A stretch of DNA of 64,000 nucleotides from Vitellaria paradoxa (Eukaryota > Streptophyta > Magnoliopsida > Ericales > Sapotaceae): the NCBI GenBank assembly GCA_019916065.1, contig CM034241.1, positions 16,655,228 to 16,719,227 of the forward strand, read 5' to 3'. Below the pieces are notes generated by a model. It was not told the origin of the DNA. It ran no database searches and saw only the letters and a program-made list of their open reading frames with translations. Position 1 is the stretch's first letter, and the number at the start of each line of letters is the position of its first letter. The position numbers were made by a program, and so were the translations under genes. Positions 36,293-46,816 of the stretch are shown piece after piece.

Positions 36293-36660
36293 TTTAAATT
36301 TTTACTTATATCACTCTTAATATTAGTTTTACATCATTTTATTTATATTTATAATTTTATTGACTAATAAAATTTATTTTTGTTTCAGGTTAATTGACTG
36401 GTACTGCAACGGATATCTTGTTTTGTTTTTTATTTTGTTCTTTGAAATTGTATAAGACTTTCCTTTTCTAGCTTTTTGTAATTCAAAGACGTTGCAAATT
36501 TATTAAGGCAAGACTAAAAAGTTTTTCATTAGCTTTTTCTTTTTTGGTTGTGTGTATGCATATGATTTAATTTAATTTTAGTATTTCGTTTTATAAAACT
36601 TTATCAAACAGGTACAGGAGCTAATTAGACAACAGAACAAACAAAGAATTTAAAAAAAAA
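36293..36660. other. CACTA 3' untranslated region
   Basis: AT-rich. TTTGTTTCAG|GTTAATTGACTGG near 36388 looks like a splice acceptor for a 3' UTR exon. No frame is seen. Confidence 0.4.
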
Positions 36661-37016
36661 AATACAATATTAGCGACCGCCTAGGCGGTCGCTAAAGGCT
36701 AAAACCAACTTTTTTAGTGGCCATCCTAGCCGTCACTAAAGGATGAGTAGGCGGTCGCTAATAGCTTCTTTTTAGTGGCCGCCATGGCGGTCGCTAAAGC
36801 CTCTGTAGGCGGTCGCTAATAGTTCAGAATACCACCCTATCCAACGGTCGCTAAGAGGGGTCGCTAATATTGAGCGACCGCCACGTGGCGGTCGCTAATG
36901 GTCTTTAGCGACGAGCTTGTCGCGGCCACTTTTTTGCGGTCGCTAGGCGGTCGCTAGAGGTTATTAGCGACCGCTTTTTATTTTTAGCGACTGCCTATGG
37001 CGGTCGCTAATACACT
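36661..37016. repeat. 3' subterminal GGTCGCTA repeat array
   Basis: Ten direct GGTCGCTA copies, most as GGCGGTCGCTAA, plus inverted TAGCGACCGC copies. Several pair as palindromes such as AGCGACCGCC..GGCGGTCGCT. These are likely transposase-binding sites. Confidence 0.88.
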
Positions 37017-37030
37017 TTTTTCTACTAGTG
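37017..37030. repeat. Right terminal inverted repeat of the CACTA element
   Basis: TTTTTCTACTAGTG is the end of the element, followed by the TCA duplication at 37031-37033. Confidence 0.9.
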
Positions 37031-37033
37031 TCA

Positions 37034-38150
37034 TCCTATGAGTCAGGTACTCTATAAGGTTAGTCAGTGGTCATATGACTAAACCCAAATCGAATCCCTA
37101 AGCCTTAGCCATGGGGTATAACTAGTCCCACAATCCCAGATATACTCATCATACTAGTCATGGCCCTAGTCCTGCAATCCCAATCCATTAGAACCTTGCC
37201 TTAATAGGCATTCAGTTCCACAGTCTTGGACATTGTATGTTATAACGAACCATACATACACTTTGTAGGTTAGTAGCCTACTGAAAACAATACCTACCCT
37301 GTACAAGTTTCGCAGCTTTTGACCCTTGGACTCTAAAACCCACCCTTTTTAGTACCCTCTATGACCCCCAATATCAAAAATCAAATCTCAACAATAATTC
37401 TTTAACAACAATACATCTTACAAAAAAATTCATCCCAAGTTCTTATGTTCATCCTTTAAAAATTAATAAATCCTATAAAATAATATTCTTTTGGGCCCAA
37501 GTTTCATGTTGCCCGTTGTATGCATGTATTTAACATAATTATCAAGTTCAACAAAAAATCACATATATATATAATACTCAAATTTTTTATTCTATAAAAA
37601 TCCACTTGAAGATAGCTCGAGCCCCCAAGCTTCTAAAAACCCCACCTGAAGGAAATTTGAGTGCCCAACTTGCTAGAAAACCTGCTCGAAGGTAATTCGA
37701 GCCCCCAAGCTACTGGAAAATTTGTTTGAAAGTAGTTCAAGTGCCCAACTATTAAAAACAATTTAAATTTATAATTTAAAAAATTTATTAGAAAAAATGA
37801 AAACCTTGTAAGGAGGTGTTGTCTAATTTTTAAAGAGATCATAGGAAAAATTAATGTAATTTACTCTTGTTTTTAGTTTCAAATTAATTGAACCACAATA
37901 TAAGTTTGCAATACCATTCTATTTATATTTTCTAAGAGAATTTTTTATAATGGCATTACCAACTGAAATGAAGCTCTCATTTGGCTAGCCTGCGCATGCA
38001 TACATGTTGTGTTTGAGTAGGGAATATAGTACCACTCTGATCTCTCCATATTATATAGTTTCTCATAAAAAATCAAAGATCCAAAACTATCTATACATCT
38101 CATGTTAAATTTCATTTCCTATCACTTTAATATCCCATCAATTAAATCCA
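37034..38150 (-). mobile_element. Older LTR-like sequence, right part
   Basis: Continuation of 27110-27700 across the CACTA insertion. It contains short tandem phrases around CCCACAATCCCAGA and CCTGCAATCCCAAT and the 40-bp repeat at 37602-37760. No coding frame is recognised. The outer boundary is not defined. Confidence 0.4.
37602..37760. repeat. ~40-bp minisatellite, 4 units
   Basis: GAAGATAGCTCGAGCCCCCA, GAAGGAAATTTGAGTGCCCA, GAAGGTAATTCGAGCCCCCA and GAAAGTAGTTCAAGTGCCCA are spaced about 40 bp apart. Units 1/3 and 2/4 are most alike, hinting at an 80-bp higher-order unit. Confidence 0.8.
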
Positions 38151-38264
38151 AAACAAATAATCGTATGAAAAAAAAATCTGTATTTATCTAATTATTACAT
38201 ACATTATTCATGATATAGCTTATATTTCTAATCCCCAATCAAACATAGTCGCATGGTTGGCGTT

Positions 38265-39180
38265 GTGCGGAATACACTTTCATGCAATACATAAGCGAAA
38301 ATAGCAAAACAAACAAACAAGAAAAAAAAAAAAAAAAGACACAAGATTTATATTGTTTGGTAATATGCCTACATTCATAAGTACAGTAAGATCCAATTAT
38401 TACTGTAGACTTCAACAATGGAATAAAGAATTATAAGAAGGAAATGAAAAAACTTTAAAGAAACTTTTAGAGAAGCTCTCTTACCTTACTCTTAGCTTTT
38501 CTCTCAACCCTACCCTTGAAAACCCTAAAAATGAACTATTTTTGTGGATGTATAATACATTAGATATATATAAGAATGAAAAAATTACCCAAAAATGGAC
38601 TTTAAAACTACCCTGAAAAATAGAGAATCACGTCGCTTGCTAGGACGAGGTTCCCAACAAGAAGTTTTGTTGTAGTATCATGTCTCTATTTTTTCTAATG
38701 AAGCTAGCGATCTTCCTAGTAAGTATCCTGCTAAGACGCTAAATTGCCAAATTTGAAAAATTGGGTGCTATCATATAGCTTTGTATTGGCTAAGTTCACG
38801 AGCTGGAGATAAGCGAACTCAAACTGCAAACATCCGCCCCATGGTAAACCATCGCCTCTCTAGTTCCCTGACTGATTCTACCTTAGAGGTCAACGATAGA
38901 TGATAACTCCCCTCAAACAAAACTTATAACTTTCATTGTACTATGCTATCCAAAGAGCAACTCTTTTCAAAGTCTCACTCAAGGGGTGCTGACTAGCAAG
39001 CTATTCAATGAAGTTTCTCTACACTGGTACACGAGTCGATTTTTGCCACCAAATCCCAATAGCTCCTAGCGAGCTACATCGTACCGAGAGGGACTCAATT
39101 TTTTATGCGTTCTTGTAAACTAACGTAAGCGTAAATGGCATCTGTCTTTTACTAGTGTCTGAGTGTAATAAGGCACAATT
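38265..39180 (-). mobile_element. LTR-like remnant, family unknown
   Basis: GTGCGGAATACACTTTCATG followed by a poly-A tract and CACAAGATTTATATTGTTTG resembles the reverse-oriented start of some plant copia/gypsy LTRs. No primer site or protein frame is seen. Low certainty. Confidence 0.3.
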
Positions 39181-39592
39181 CTAATAATTAGTATATGAAC
39201 AAGGAAATAACAAAATATTTGGATGTGGATGTTTTCAAAATAATCAAAATCATATTATTCTCTCCTAGAGAGGGAGAGAAAGGATTTATTTCCTTTTCTA
39301 TTGTTGGACACAAGAGTATGAAAAGTGAATTAAGTACCTTTTCTATGCTAAAATGCAATGGTGTACACACCTTGTTTCAACAACAAAGCATACCGTTTGT
39401 GCATAACTTAATCCGAAATGAAAATGACTTGTGGAAGAAACAACAAAAGCAACCTTGGTTTTTCTAAGTTCAAACAATTGTGTCTTAGGAGTTAACTATA
39501 TAGTTCGAACGCTGAATAAAACAAATAGCATTATTTTCAACACCACCATGTGGCACTCTCTTGTTATAATACTGGCCATGTCTCGCTCTTCC

Positions 39593-39600
39593 TTATATAT
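39593..39600 (+). promoter_or_regulatory. TATA box upstream of the VAPYRIN-like pseudogene
   Basis: TATATAT in CTTCCTTATATATGAATCC lies about 250 bp before the former start codon, with a CAACACAACACCACATTT leader after it. This suggests that the duplicated copy carried its promoter. Confidence 0.4.
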
Positions 39601-39849
39601 GAATCCTCGTGCCAACACAACACCACATTTTTCACTTGCTATTTTTATTTCCATCATGAGTTTTGATTTTACTTTGGAAACAGTATTCTTTTCTCTAGCT
39701 TGAAGATTGTTTGAAGATGATTATCCAATTAATCATCTTTTTTGATATGGATTCTAAAAAAAAAAAAATCATATTGGAAGATCGATGTTAATGGAAGAGA
39801 GCAAAAAAAAATCAAAAGTAGCTGAAATTAAGGATACGCAGAGATTGAA

Positions 39850-41496
39850 ATAGACAGGCTTATAAGCTTGGAGCCCTCAAACGTGATACCAATAAGGATT
39901 GAGAAAGGACAAAAATGTTCGGGGAAGCTGACCTTGCGCAATGCTATGTACACCATGCCAGTCGCCGTCAAGCTCCAATCAATCAATAAGACTCACAACG
40001 CATTTCACCCCCAGTTAGGGATGCGTTCCAATTACACAACGTTGTAGTCCCTAGCGCAGTAGCTAAGAACCCCTTGTCCACATCCGATTCATCAGTAGTC
40101 CCAAATGAATGGTTCACCACAAGAAAGAAGCAAATTTTCATTGATAATGGCCTTAGAGTCATGTTATTGGGTCTCTTGTGCTGGCTCGACTTGCCACCAA
40201 CGGCTCTATGGATGAAATTAGGGAAGTGCTTGAGAAGAGTGAACTAGATTGGAATCTAGCAGACTACATTAATGCAAACGGTTAGATGATGCTTAACTTG
40301 GCGATCACTCAGAGGAGACCTGATCTCGTCTAGCTACTTCTGGAGTTCAAACCCAATGTTGAGGCTTGGAGCTGGTTGGGTTCTAACTTGCTTGAATCAG
40401 CGGCTACGGTAGGCGAAACCTTGATTGTCGAGTTGTTGTTGGCTCACAAAGAAAGTACGGAGAAGTCAAAAATAGCCAATTGGGGGCCAATTCATCTGGC
40501 GGCCGGAGGCGAGCATGTAAACGTTTTAAGGCTTCTTTTGCTAAAAGGGCGAATGTGAACGCACTCACCAAGGACGAAAACACCGCTTTACACCTTACAG
40601 TGGGAGAGTAGAGGAGGGACTATGCCAGGTTATTGTTGGCTAACGGAGCGAAGGCTAATGTTCAAAACAAGGGCGATGGCGACATACTTTTGCATGTAGC
40701 TGTAGCTGTATATATTGTTTGTAGTTACCGTACCTTTTTTTAAAATAATTTTTCATGTTTCTATAGTGTTTAATTGATATTATTCCAACCCCACCTGCAG
40801 GGCTTGGTGAGGAGCACATGGTGAAGCTTTTGTCGTAGAAAGCAGCAGCTTTCATCAACAAAGACATAAGAAATTAGGGGGGAAAGACACCGTTCGATGT
40901 TATAGTCGAGTACGACCAGACTAGGCTTTTTGACGCTCTTCGTCTTGGTGATAGTTTGTGCATGGCGGCTCAAAAGGGGGAAGCGAGAACAATCAACAGG
41001 CTTCGGCAGAAAGGAGCGGCCATCAATGGATGAGACCAACACGGTTGGATGGTGCTGCACCAAGCATCATTCAAGGAAAAAATCGACGCTATCCGGACAC
41101 TAATTAAGAAGGGTTGGGGAACTAGCAACATTGTTGACATTTACAGTAGAGACAAGGAAGGTTACATCGTGTTGCACTGTGCAATGGAGTCGGGACATGC
41201 CAATGTTATTGAATTGCTGATGAAGAAATGGGTTAATTTAGAGGCAAGAACCATAAGGGTGTAAATGCAATGGAAATCGCTGAGTCACTGCATTATTTGG
41301 GTATCACAAGGACACTCATTCATGGTGGTGCAACAATCGAAGATGGAAATGAAAATGGAAATGGAAATGGACTTAAGACTAAACATAGAGGACATGAGAT
41401 TGTGGAGGGAAGAAAAAGGATAATAATAGTAATAATCATCAAATAAGAACCCTTCGGAGAAGCTTTGATCGGTCCACATCATTAGCTGTCGTCTAG
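39850..41496 (+). pseudogene. VAPYRIN-like MSP-ankyrin protein, pseudogene
   Basis: Former N-terminus: [20 protein letters not shown], then [20 protein letters not shown], the major-sperm-protein domain of VAPYRIN-type proteins; the start ATG is now ATA. After an internal deletion come EWFTTRKKQIFIDNGLRVML and LARLATNGSMDEIREVLEKS. Ankyrin repeats follow: [20 protein letters not shown] (40487-40546), DGDILLHVAVA | intron 40708-40800 | GLGEEHMVKLL, GWMVLHQASFKEKIDAIRTL (41041-41100) and GYIVLHCAMESGHANVIELL. The C-terminus RRSFDRSTSLAVV and its stop survive at 41496. Lesions include start loss, the MSP deletion, at least two frameshifts (near 40170 and 40550) and several stops (40283, 40331, near 40611). 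VAPYRIN acts in arbuscular mycorrhizal and rhizobial infection. The retained intron argues against retrocopying. Confidence 0.85.
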
Positions 41497-41636
41497 CTAT
41501 GTACTAATCAGCAGACAAGAGTTAAAATCTCTAATGAAAGGGATTGAATTAGGAGGACAATACTTTCAGGAATTATAAAATATCAGACAACGAAGTTCTT
41601 AAGATATTGAGAGGGTTATACATAGCTTAATCGTAT

Positions 41637-41654
41637 ATGTATATATATATATAT
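41637..41654. repeat. (TA)n microsatellite
   Basis: A short perfect TA run in otherwise unremarkable AT-rich sequence. Nothing else is recognised in 41500-41930. Confidence 0.8.
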
Positions 41655-41929
41655 GAACTATAGATAGAGTATTTTGATAGCACGTGAGCTATAGAATATT
41701 TTGCTTTGTCAATTGGAGAGGCTAAACAAGTTTGTTCTTGGCATAATTTATTGAAGAAGTAATAAATATTTCAATCAAATCTGTTGCAGAATGATGTGAG
41801 CTTGCACGGTTCTTAGTTACCTCGTACATTTTCGATGGTCAATGATCAACATGATAAGTGAGACTATATATTTGGACAACCCAATATTTTGGAAAAGAGT
41901 AAGTGATAATGCCAAAAAAAAAAAAGCTA

Positions 41930-43100
41930 GCACTTAAGTGATACTACATGTTAAATCTAATTTAATAGGCATAGGAGGTTATATTTGCTTTATTTGAGAA
42001 ATTGACTCGAATTTCAAAATTTATATGCTTAAGGTTAAAACTATATTTCTTTATTAATTTCAGACATCCTGTGGATCAAAATCCTGCACAATTTATTTCT
42101 GCAATTAACTAATGTTTAAAAAATACAAAATGTCAAGTTTTACGACCACCGAATATTGTGTGCTTAATTTAAACATTGACTCAAAATTTGAATTTTCTAA
42201 ATTAAAAGTATAAACTTAAAATTATATTTCTTAACAACGAGCATCTCAAAGACTTAGAATCTATGTAATTTCTTATTATGAGTCACTAATGCCTAAAAAT
42301 ATCAAGTACTAGTAGTTATATGCTCAATTTGAGTAATTGACTCCAAATTTGAACATCTTAAGATTAAAGTTTAAACTTAAAACTATAATTTTCGACTATG
42401 AGCACCACAAGACTCATATTCTTGCCACATTCATTCTTGTAAATCATTGGCTTCTAGAAAGACACTATGTGCCATGTTTCGTGGCTACTGAAATAATATG
42501 CTCAATTGGTGCCATTAACTCAAAATTTAAACTTCTTATATTTAAAGTTTAAACTTAAAATTATATTTCTCGACCATATATGGGTAGCCTGTGACTCAAA
42601 ATTTCATGCAGTTCATTCTTATAAGTCATTAGTGTTTAGATGATACTATGTGTCAAGGCATGGGCTCCCGAATATCATTTGCTTTGTTTGAGAGATTAAC
42701 TCAAAATTTATATTAACTCAAAATTTAAACTTCCTAAACTTAAAATTTAAAATTAAAAGTATATTTATTGATTACTGGCACCATAGAACTCAGAGTCCCA
42801 TGGTTCAGTGCTATATATCACTAGTGTTAAATGAATACTACATGTCAAGTCTCAAAGTCACTAAAAGTCATATGTTTAATTTTAATGATTGACTCTATAT
42901 TTGAATTTTCTAAATTTAAAGTTTAAATTTAAAACTATATTTCTCAACTACAAGTACACTAGGTCTTTAAATCTCATAATATTCATTCTTATAAGTCATA
43001 GTGCTTGTAAGATGTTAAGTGCCAAGTTTTGCGACCATTATACTCAATTTAAACCATTAATTAAGTTCAAGCATTTAAATTTATAATTCTTAGATCATTG
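41930..43100. repeat. Degenerate ~170-bp satellite-like tandem array
   Basis: A unit containing ATTGACTCAAAATTTGAA, then TTTAAACTTAAAACTATATT, TCTCGACTA and a CACTAGTGTTTA-like block recurs near 42003, 42174, 42337, 42512, 42700, 42887 and 43055, giving spacings of 163-188 bp. About 6.5 units, perhaps 65-75% alike by eye. The unit near 42700 has an extra ~20-bp internal duplication (TTAACTCAAAATTTA twice). The short frames crossing it are not genes. Confidence 0.78.
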
Positions 43101-43686
43101 CCACGTTTTGTGATGCAAACTTCAAATTTTAATTCAAATTCACATCTTTTAACTTATAAATTTTTAACTTATCTTTAATTAAAACAATGTTTGAATGATA
43201 TCTTGGATTAAAATTTAAACTTTTAAGTAATTCCATCACTCAACCTTCAATCTTCACCAAACATAAAAAAAAATACCAATAACAATTCAACCAAAACATA
43301 CTAAAACCAATAATTTAATCAATATCTCCAAAAAAAAAAACTATCCAAATTCATCCAAATATATGCACCATCTTAACAATTCATCAAAATATATTAGTCG
43401 TCAAAATAATTCATCAAACTCTATCCATCATTAAAATTAAATATTTCAAAATTATTTGTAAAAATACAGCAATCAACATACAACCACATCTCAAAATGCA
43501 ATTAAAAGTATTAATTACATAGAAATAATTTTTTAACAGATCATATTAATAATCTCAAACAAATTCACAAAACATTCAACAAAATAGTCTAACCACTTCT
43601 CTCCCTATCATTACTACCTACCTTCACCATTAGATAGCTAATTGGCACCATGTTCACTAATAACTATGTAGTAGTTAAAAGGGTAA
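43101..43686. other. No gene seen
   Basis: A-rich sequence with repeated ATTCATCAAA and ATCCAAAT words. It may be eroded repeat. No frame or terminus is recognised. Confidence 0.5.
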
Positions 43687-44200
43687 TTTTTTTTTTTTTT
43701 TTGAAATAGGAGAAAATTTTTATTAAAAGATTAACTATTTACAAGAGAATAACTTTCAGTAATGTGAATAAGTTCTAAAGGGAAGCAAACAAGTGAATGC
43801 CGAGGAAAGAGTGAGCCCTTCAAATAGTTTGAAGCGAGAAAATAAGCAGCTCCATTAGGTTGCTTTCTACACCAAGACAAGGTTCAACATTGAGATGATT
43901 TCCATGCATGAACATCATCAAGGATGGAAGAGATTTTCCAAAGAGCACAGTTGGAAATTGAGTGAAGGGAAGAGATGATGGCACAAGCATCACTCTCAAA
44001 GATGGCTTCTCTGAGATTCCAATAAGAAGCTAGCGACTTTAATGGCCCAAACTTTGGTGGCCAATATCAAAAGCACACGAACACCAAAAGCATCCATTGA
44101 TAATGACAAAGAAAGTAGCAGTCTTGGAAGAATTGCAAAAAGCACCATCACAATTAAACTTAAGTTGGTTCATAGGAGGAGGTTGCTATTGAGAGGATCT
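43687..44200 (-). mobile_element. L1-type LINE 3' end (RNase H remnant)
   Basis: The T16 run at 43687-43702 is the poly-A tail. The minus strand from about 44180 reads PPMNQLKFNCDGAFCNSSKT and then, in shifting frames, FESDACAIISSLHS and GAAYFLASNYLKGSLFP. This matches the RNase H-like domain at the end of plant LINEs (LKFNCDGA, ESD, GAAH-x-LA). Stops and frameshifts make it inactive. No target duplication was found. Confidence 0.7.
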
Positions 44201-44479
44201 CGAATTTGAAGGCATAGAAGGGTTCCTAGGTTTTTCTTGATTAAAAGAACTTCTTGGAAATCACAAGTGGCAATAGAGGTCGAAAGAATGGTATTATGGA
44301 TCATGTCAATATCATACATCAGGTCCAACGCAGACTTGAGTTATGATCCAAATATCTTTCATTGACAAAGAGTTTTTATTTACATAATTGAAAATATTTT
44401 TCCTAATCATGCAAATAATTGAAATTGAAAAATAAAGTAAAAATTTTCTAGACAAGGAAAATTTTTACCGATATGGGTT

Positions 44480-45830
44480 TTTTCTAGAGAGAGAAACTGA
44501 TGTAAGGAAGCATATAAGAGATGATTGCAACAAGCTAATCACAAATAAAAATTTTAAGGGACACTCTTTGTTTTCATTCATTAATCATGAAAAACTAACT
44601 TGCCCTCAAACTTACAACTGCTTAAATGGAAAAAGAAACCCTAACATTAATGGATCGAGCCTAAAAAGGTATAAAACTAACTAGTTAACAAAAATTACCA
44701 AAAACAAAAAATTTGGAATAAAAGTAAATATGAAAATATAGAAAATTATAAGGCTTTTCCCAAAACTCTAGCGGAAAACGAATTCATCTAGCCCAAGTAA
44801 TTAAGGCACAAAAGTTTATAAAAATAGCAAATTTGGCCATTCGGAGACCTAATAGTGACGAATGCCTGAAAACTGTTGCAAGCCATTGCAAAGCAATAGA
44901 CATTGACCATTGGTTCATTTTTTACTGAACCTAGGCAAGCCCAACGCCAAAATCCACAATCGAGTATTTCTGACTTTGCCACTCTAGGCTTAAAACGCTT
45001 AAAGAACTCTTTCTCCGTGGTCATTGCTTCAGAAACTCTGAAATGTTGGCCTCACCTTGAGAGCGCTAAGTGCGCTGACTGTTGAATGTGAAAAATGAAA
45101 AGGGATGGCACCTATTTATAAGATTTCCTACACTAAACAAAAAGTCTGCCCAAGCTGTGTAGGCAGATTTGTCTGCCCAAGCCTACAGGTGAAAACTTTT
45201 GCCTAACTTTATAGGCAAAAAATCTTACACGACTTCACAGATAGAAAACTTTACTTGGCTTCACAGGCAAAAAAGCCAACCTAGTTTTTTAGGCGAAGAG
45301 GTTCACTCGATAACGTAGACAAATGATTTCACCTGACCTTGTAAGCAAAACAACTCATGCCAAGGGTGCGCCGAAGTAGGTTTAGCATCCTAGGGAAAAA
45401 AAAGCCATTTTGGCCTGCAACTCTAAGCTTAAACAAGTTTGGATGAGGTTCAAGTTCTACCCTAACATGTTTGGACCATTTGAGGAAATCCGGGATAGTT
45501 TTGGGAGCTCCGGAGACCTTCTAGACACTTTTTGGAGAGAATTAAACCAATTAGATTAAAATTTTGTTTAAAAATTGTTACTTTGAAATGAGTTAAAATG
45601 AAGGGGGGCCAGCCAAGTCCCTAACCCTTAGAGGCACCAATAAGATGGCTTCTCTTACCATTTTTGGGTATGAGGAATCCAAAAATGTCATCAAAATGAC
45701 TTCAATATGAATTTATAAATTACTAAAGATTTTTTGAGTCCTGGCTTCGAAAGGACATTCTAAAGTTTGATTTGACCTGACCTAGCTATGTCATTACTAG
45801 AACCATATCCTTAATATTCTTGTGCAATTT
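44480..45830 (-). mobile_element. Tat-like LTR, minus orientation
   Basis: A minus-strand TATA box (TATAAATAGG at 45111-45120) is surrounded by sequence parallel to the LTR at 10500-15683: CACCTATTTATA against TGCCTATTTATA, GACACTTTTTGGAG against GGGCACTTTTCAA, TAAACCAATTAGA against TAGTCCAATTAGG, and a CGGGA/CCAAGACC-type context before them. Termini are not located and no primer site was seen beside it, so it may be a solo or truncated LTR. Confidence 0.5.
45145..45355. repeat. ~31-bp minisatellite in LTR
   Basis: Variants of TTTGCCTAACTTTATAGGCAAAA and ACTTGGCTTCACAGGCAAAA recur about seven times with a period of roughly 30-33 bp. Several contain the near-palindrome TTTGCC..GGCAAA. Confidence 0.65.
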
Positions 45831-45988
45831 GAGGATATTTGGACTTTGTTAGGAGGCTCAAATTGTATCTGGTGCACCGGTAGCTTCATTCTTATCGGTA
45901 GGAGCCATTTTGAGTCGGTGGGGCCTAAATGACCTCTGAAGGGGTATCCTGGCTGTTCTGTGCCTGCCACTATGTCTTTCGACATGTT

Positions 45989-46519
45989 TTAGGATATTTT
46001 GTATCTTTTTATATGTTTTTGGCTTATTCTGGGTATTTTGGTTGATACCGTCCTTCGGGTGCATCGATAGAGGGAGTGATTAGATGATATCTCATAAAGA
46101 TAGTATGCCATGGTAAAACAGAAATCAATGTATGTAGCAAGAATAGATTGGAATGTCTCATCCTCTTCCTCATCTGAATCTGGCATGGGAGTATCCTCCC
46201 AATACTCCATGTCATACTCCTCAGGATCTTCCTCATCAAAATTAGACTCAAAGTCACTTACATCATCCATAAAAAGTTCGTGTGGCCTACGAAAGAATAC
46301 AGGTGGACGAGGACAAGGCCTAGGCCTGGGAGATCCAATAATGAAAAGCTTTTAACCCCAAGATTTCAAATCCACAGCTGCCGCAAACTCGTCCCTATCA
46401 TCAATGAGATCATAGAATAAACTGTTATCACCGATCATCCCACCCCAGTTTTCGTATGATTTGACATCTTTATCAAAATTGTCAAAGGTGCAGTCATTCG
46501 AGTCATCAAATTCAGCCAT
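45989..46519 (-). pseudogene. Acidic ORF of unknown function, one internal stop
   Basis: Starting at ATG 46519 the minus strand reads MAEFDDSNDCTFDNFDKDVK, continuing to LKSWG, a TAA at 46352-46354, then without frame change KLFIIGSPRPRPCPRPPVFF, a highly acidic MDDVSDFESNFDEEDPEEYD to PDSDEEEDET, and a hydrophobic ATYIDFCFTMAYYLYEISSN. The whole is 177 codons including the stop. An acidic stretch followed by a short hydrophobic Y-rich segment is vaguely like the N-terminus of plant PIF/Harbinger transposases, but no catalytic domain is seen. The family is not recognised. Confidence 0.4.
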
Positions 46520-46816
46520 GTCAAAATACCTCGGCTTGTAATTAGTACAAAGTTACTAACTCACAATATATATACCCTATAAAAATCAAATAGAGTGCAA
46601 TTCGAATAATGAACTAAGAAAATGAGCACAAAATTACAAAAAAAAAAAAAAAAACAAACAAAACAAAATCCATCAAATTATAATTCCCAAAGTCTAAACA
46701 TAACACACCAAGTCTAAAAGAGTTAAAGTTTATAAATTACACAATAGGACTATCATATCAATTACATGCATGGTAGTGAATGAAAAATTAAGGAACTAGA
46801 ATTGTTCTGTCATGTA

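Larger units (their letters stand above)
27701..37030 (+). mobile_element. Complete CACTA (En/Spm-type) transposon, 9,330 bp
   Basis: The element starts CACTACGGGAAAAA and ends TTTTTTCTACTAGTG, whose reverse complement CACTAGTAGAAAAA matches at 11 of 14 bases. TCA flanks both sides. Inside, in order: subterminal GGTCGC/GCGACC motifs and a GC-rich CT-repeat leader; an intron-like interval; a tnp2-type transposase gene; a second multi-exon gene; three direct repeats; and a dense GGTCGCTA subterminal array. This is the classic two-gene autonomous CACTA layout. The transposase carries an amber codon and a damaged splice donor, so this copy is probably non-autonomous now. Confidence 0.92.

Noticed and set aside
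38265..39180. Firm assignment to a copia LTR
   Set aside because: Only stylistic resemblance of short words; no primer site, termini or protein evidence.
39195..39703. Two 90-codon plus-strand frames upstream of the pseudogene
   Set aside because: They overlap the TATA region, lack any recognisable motif and look like open AT-rich sequence.
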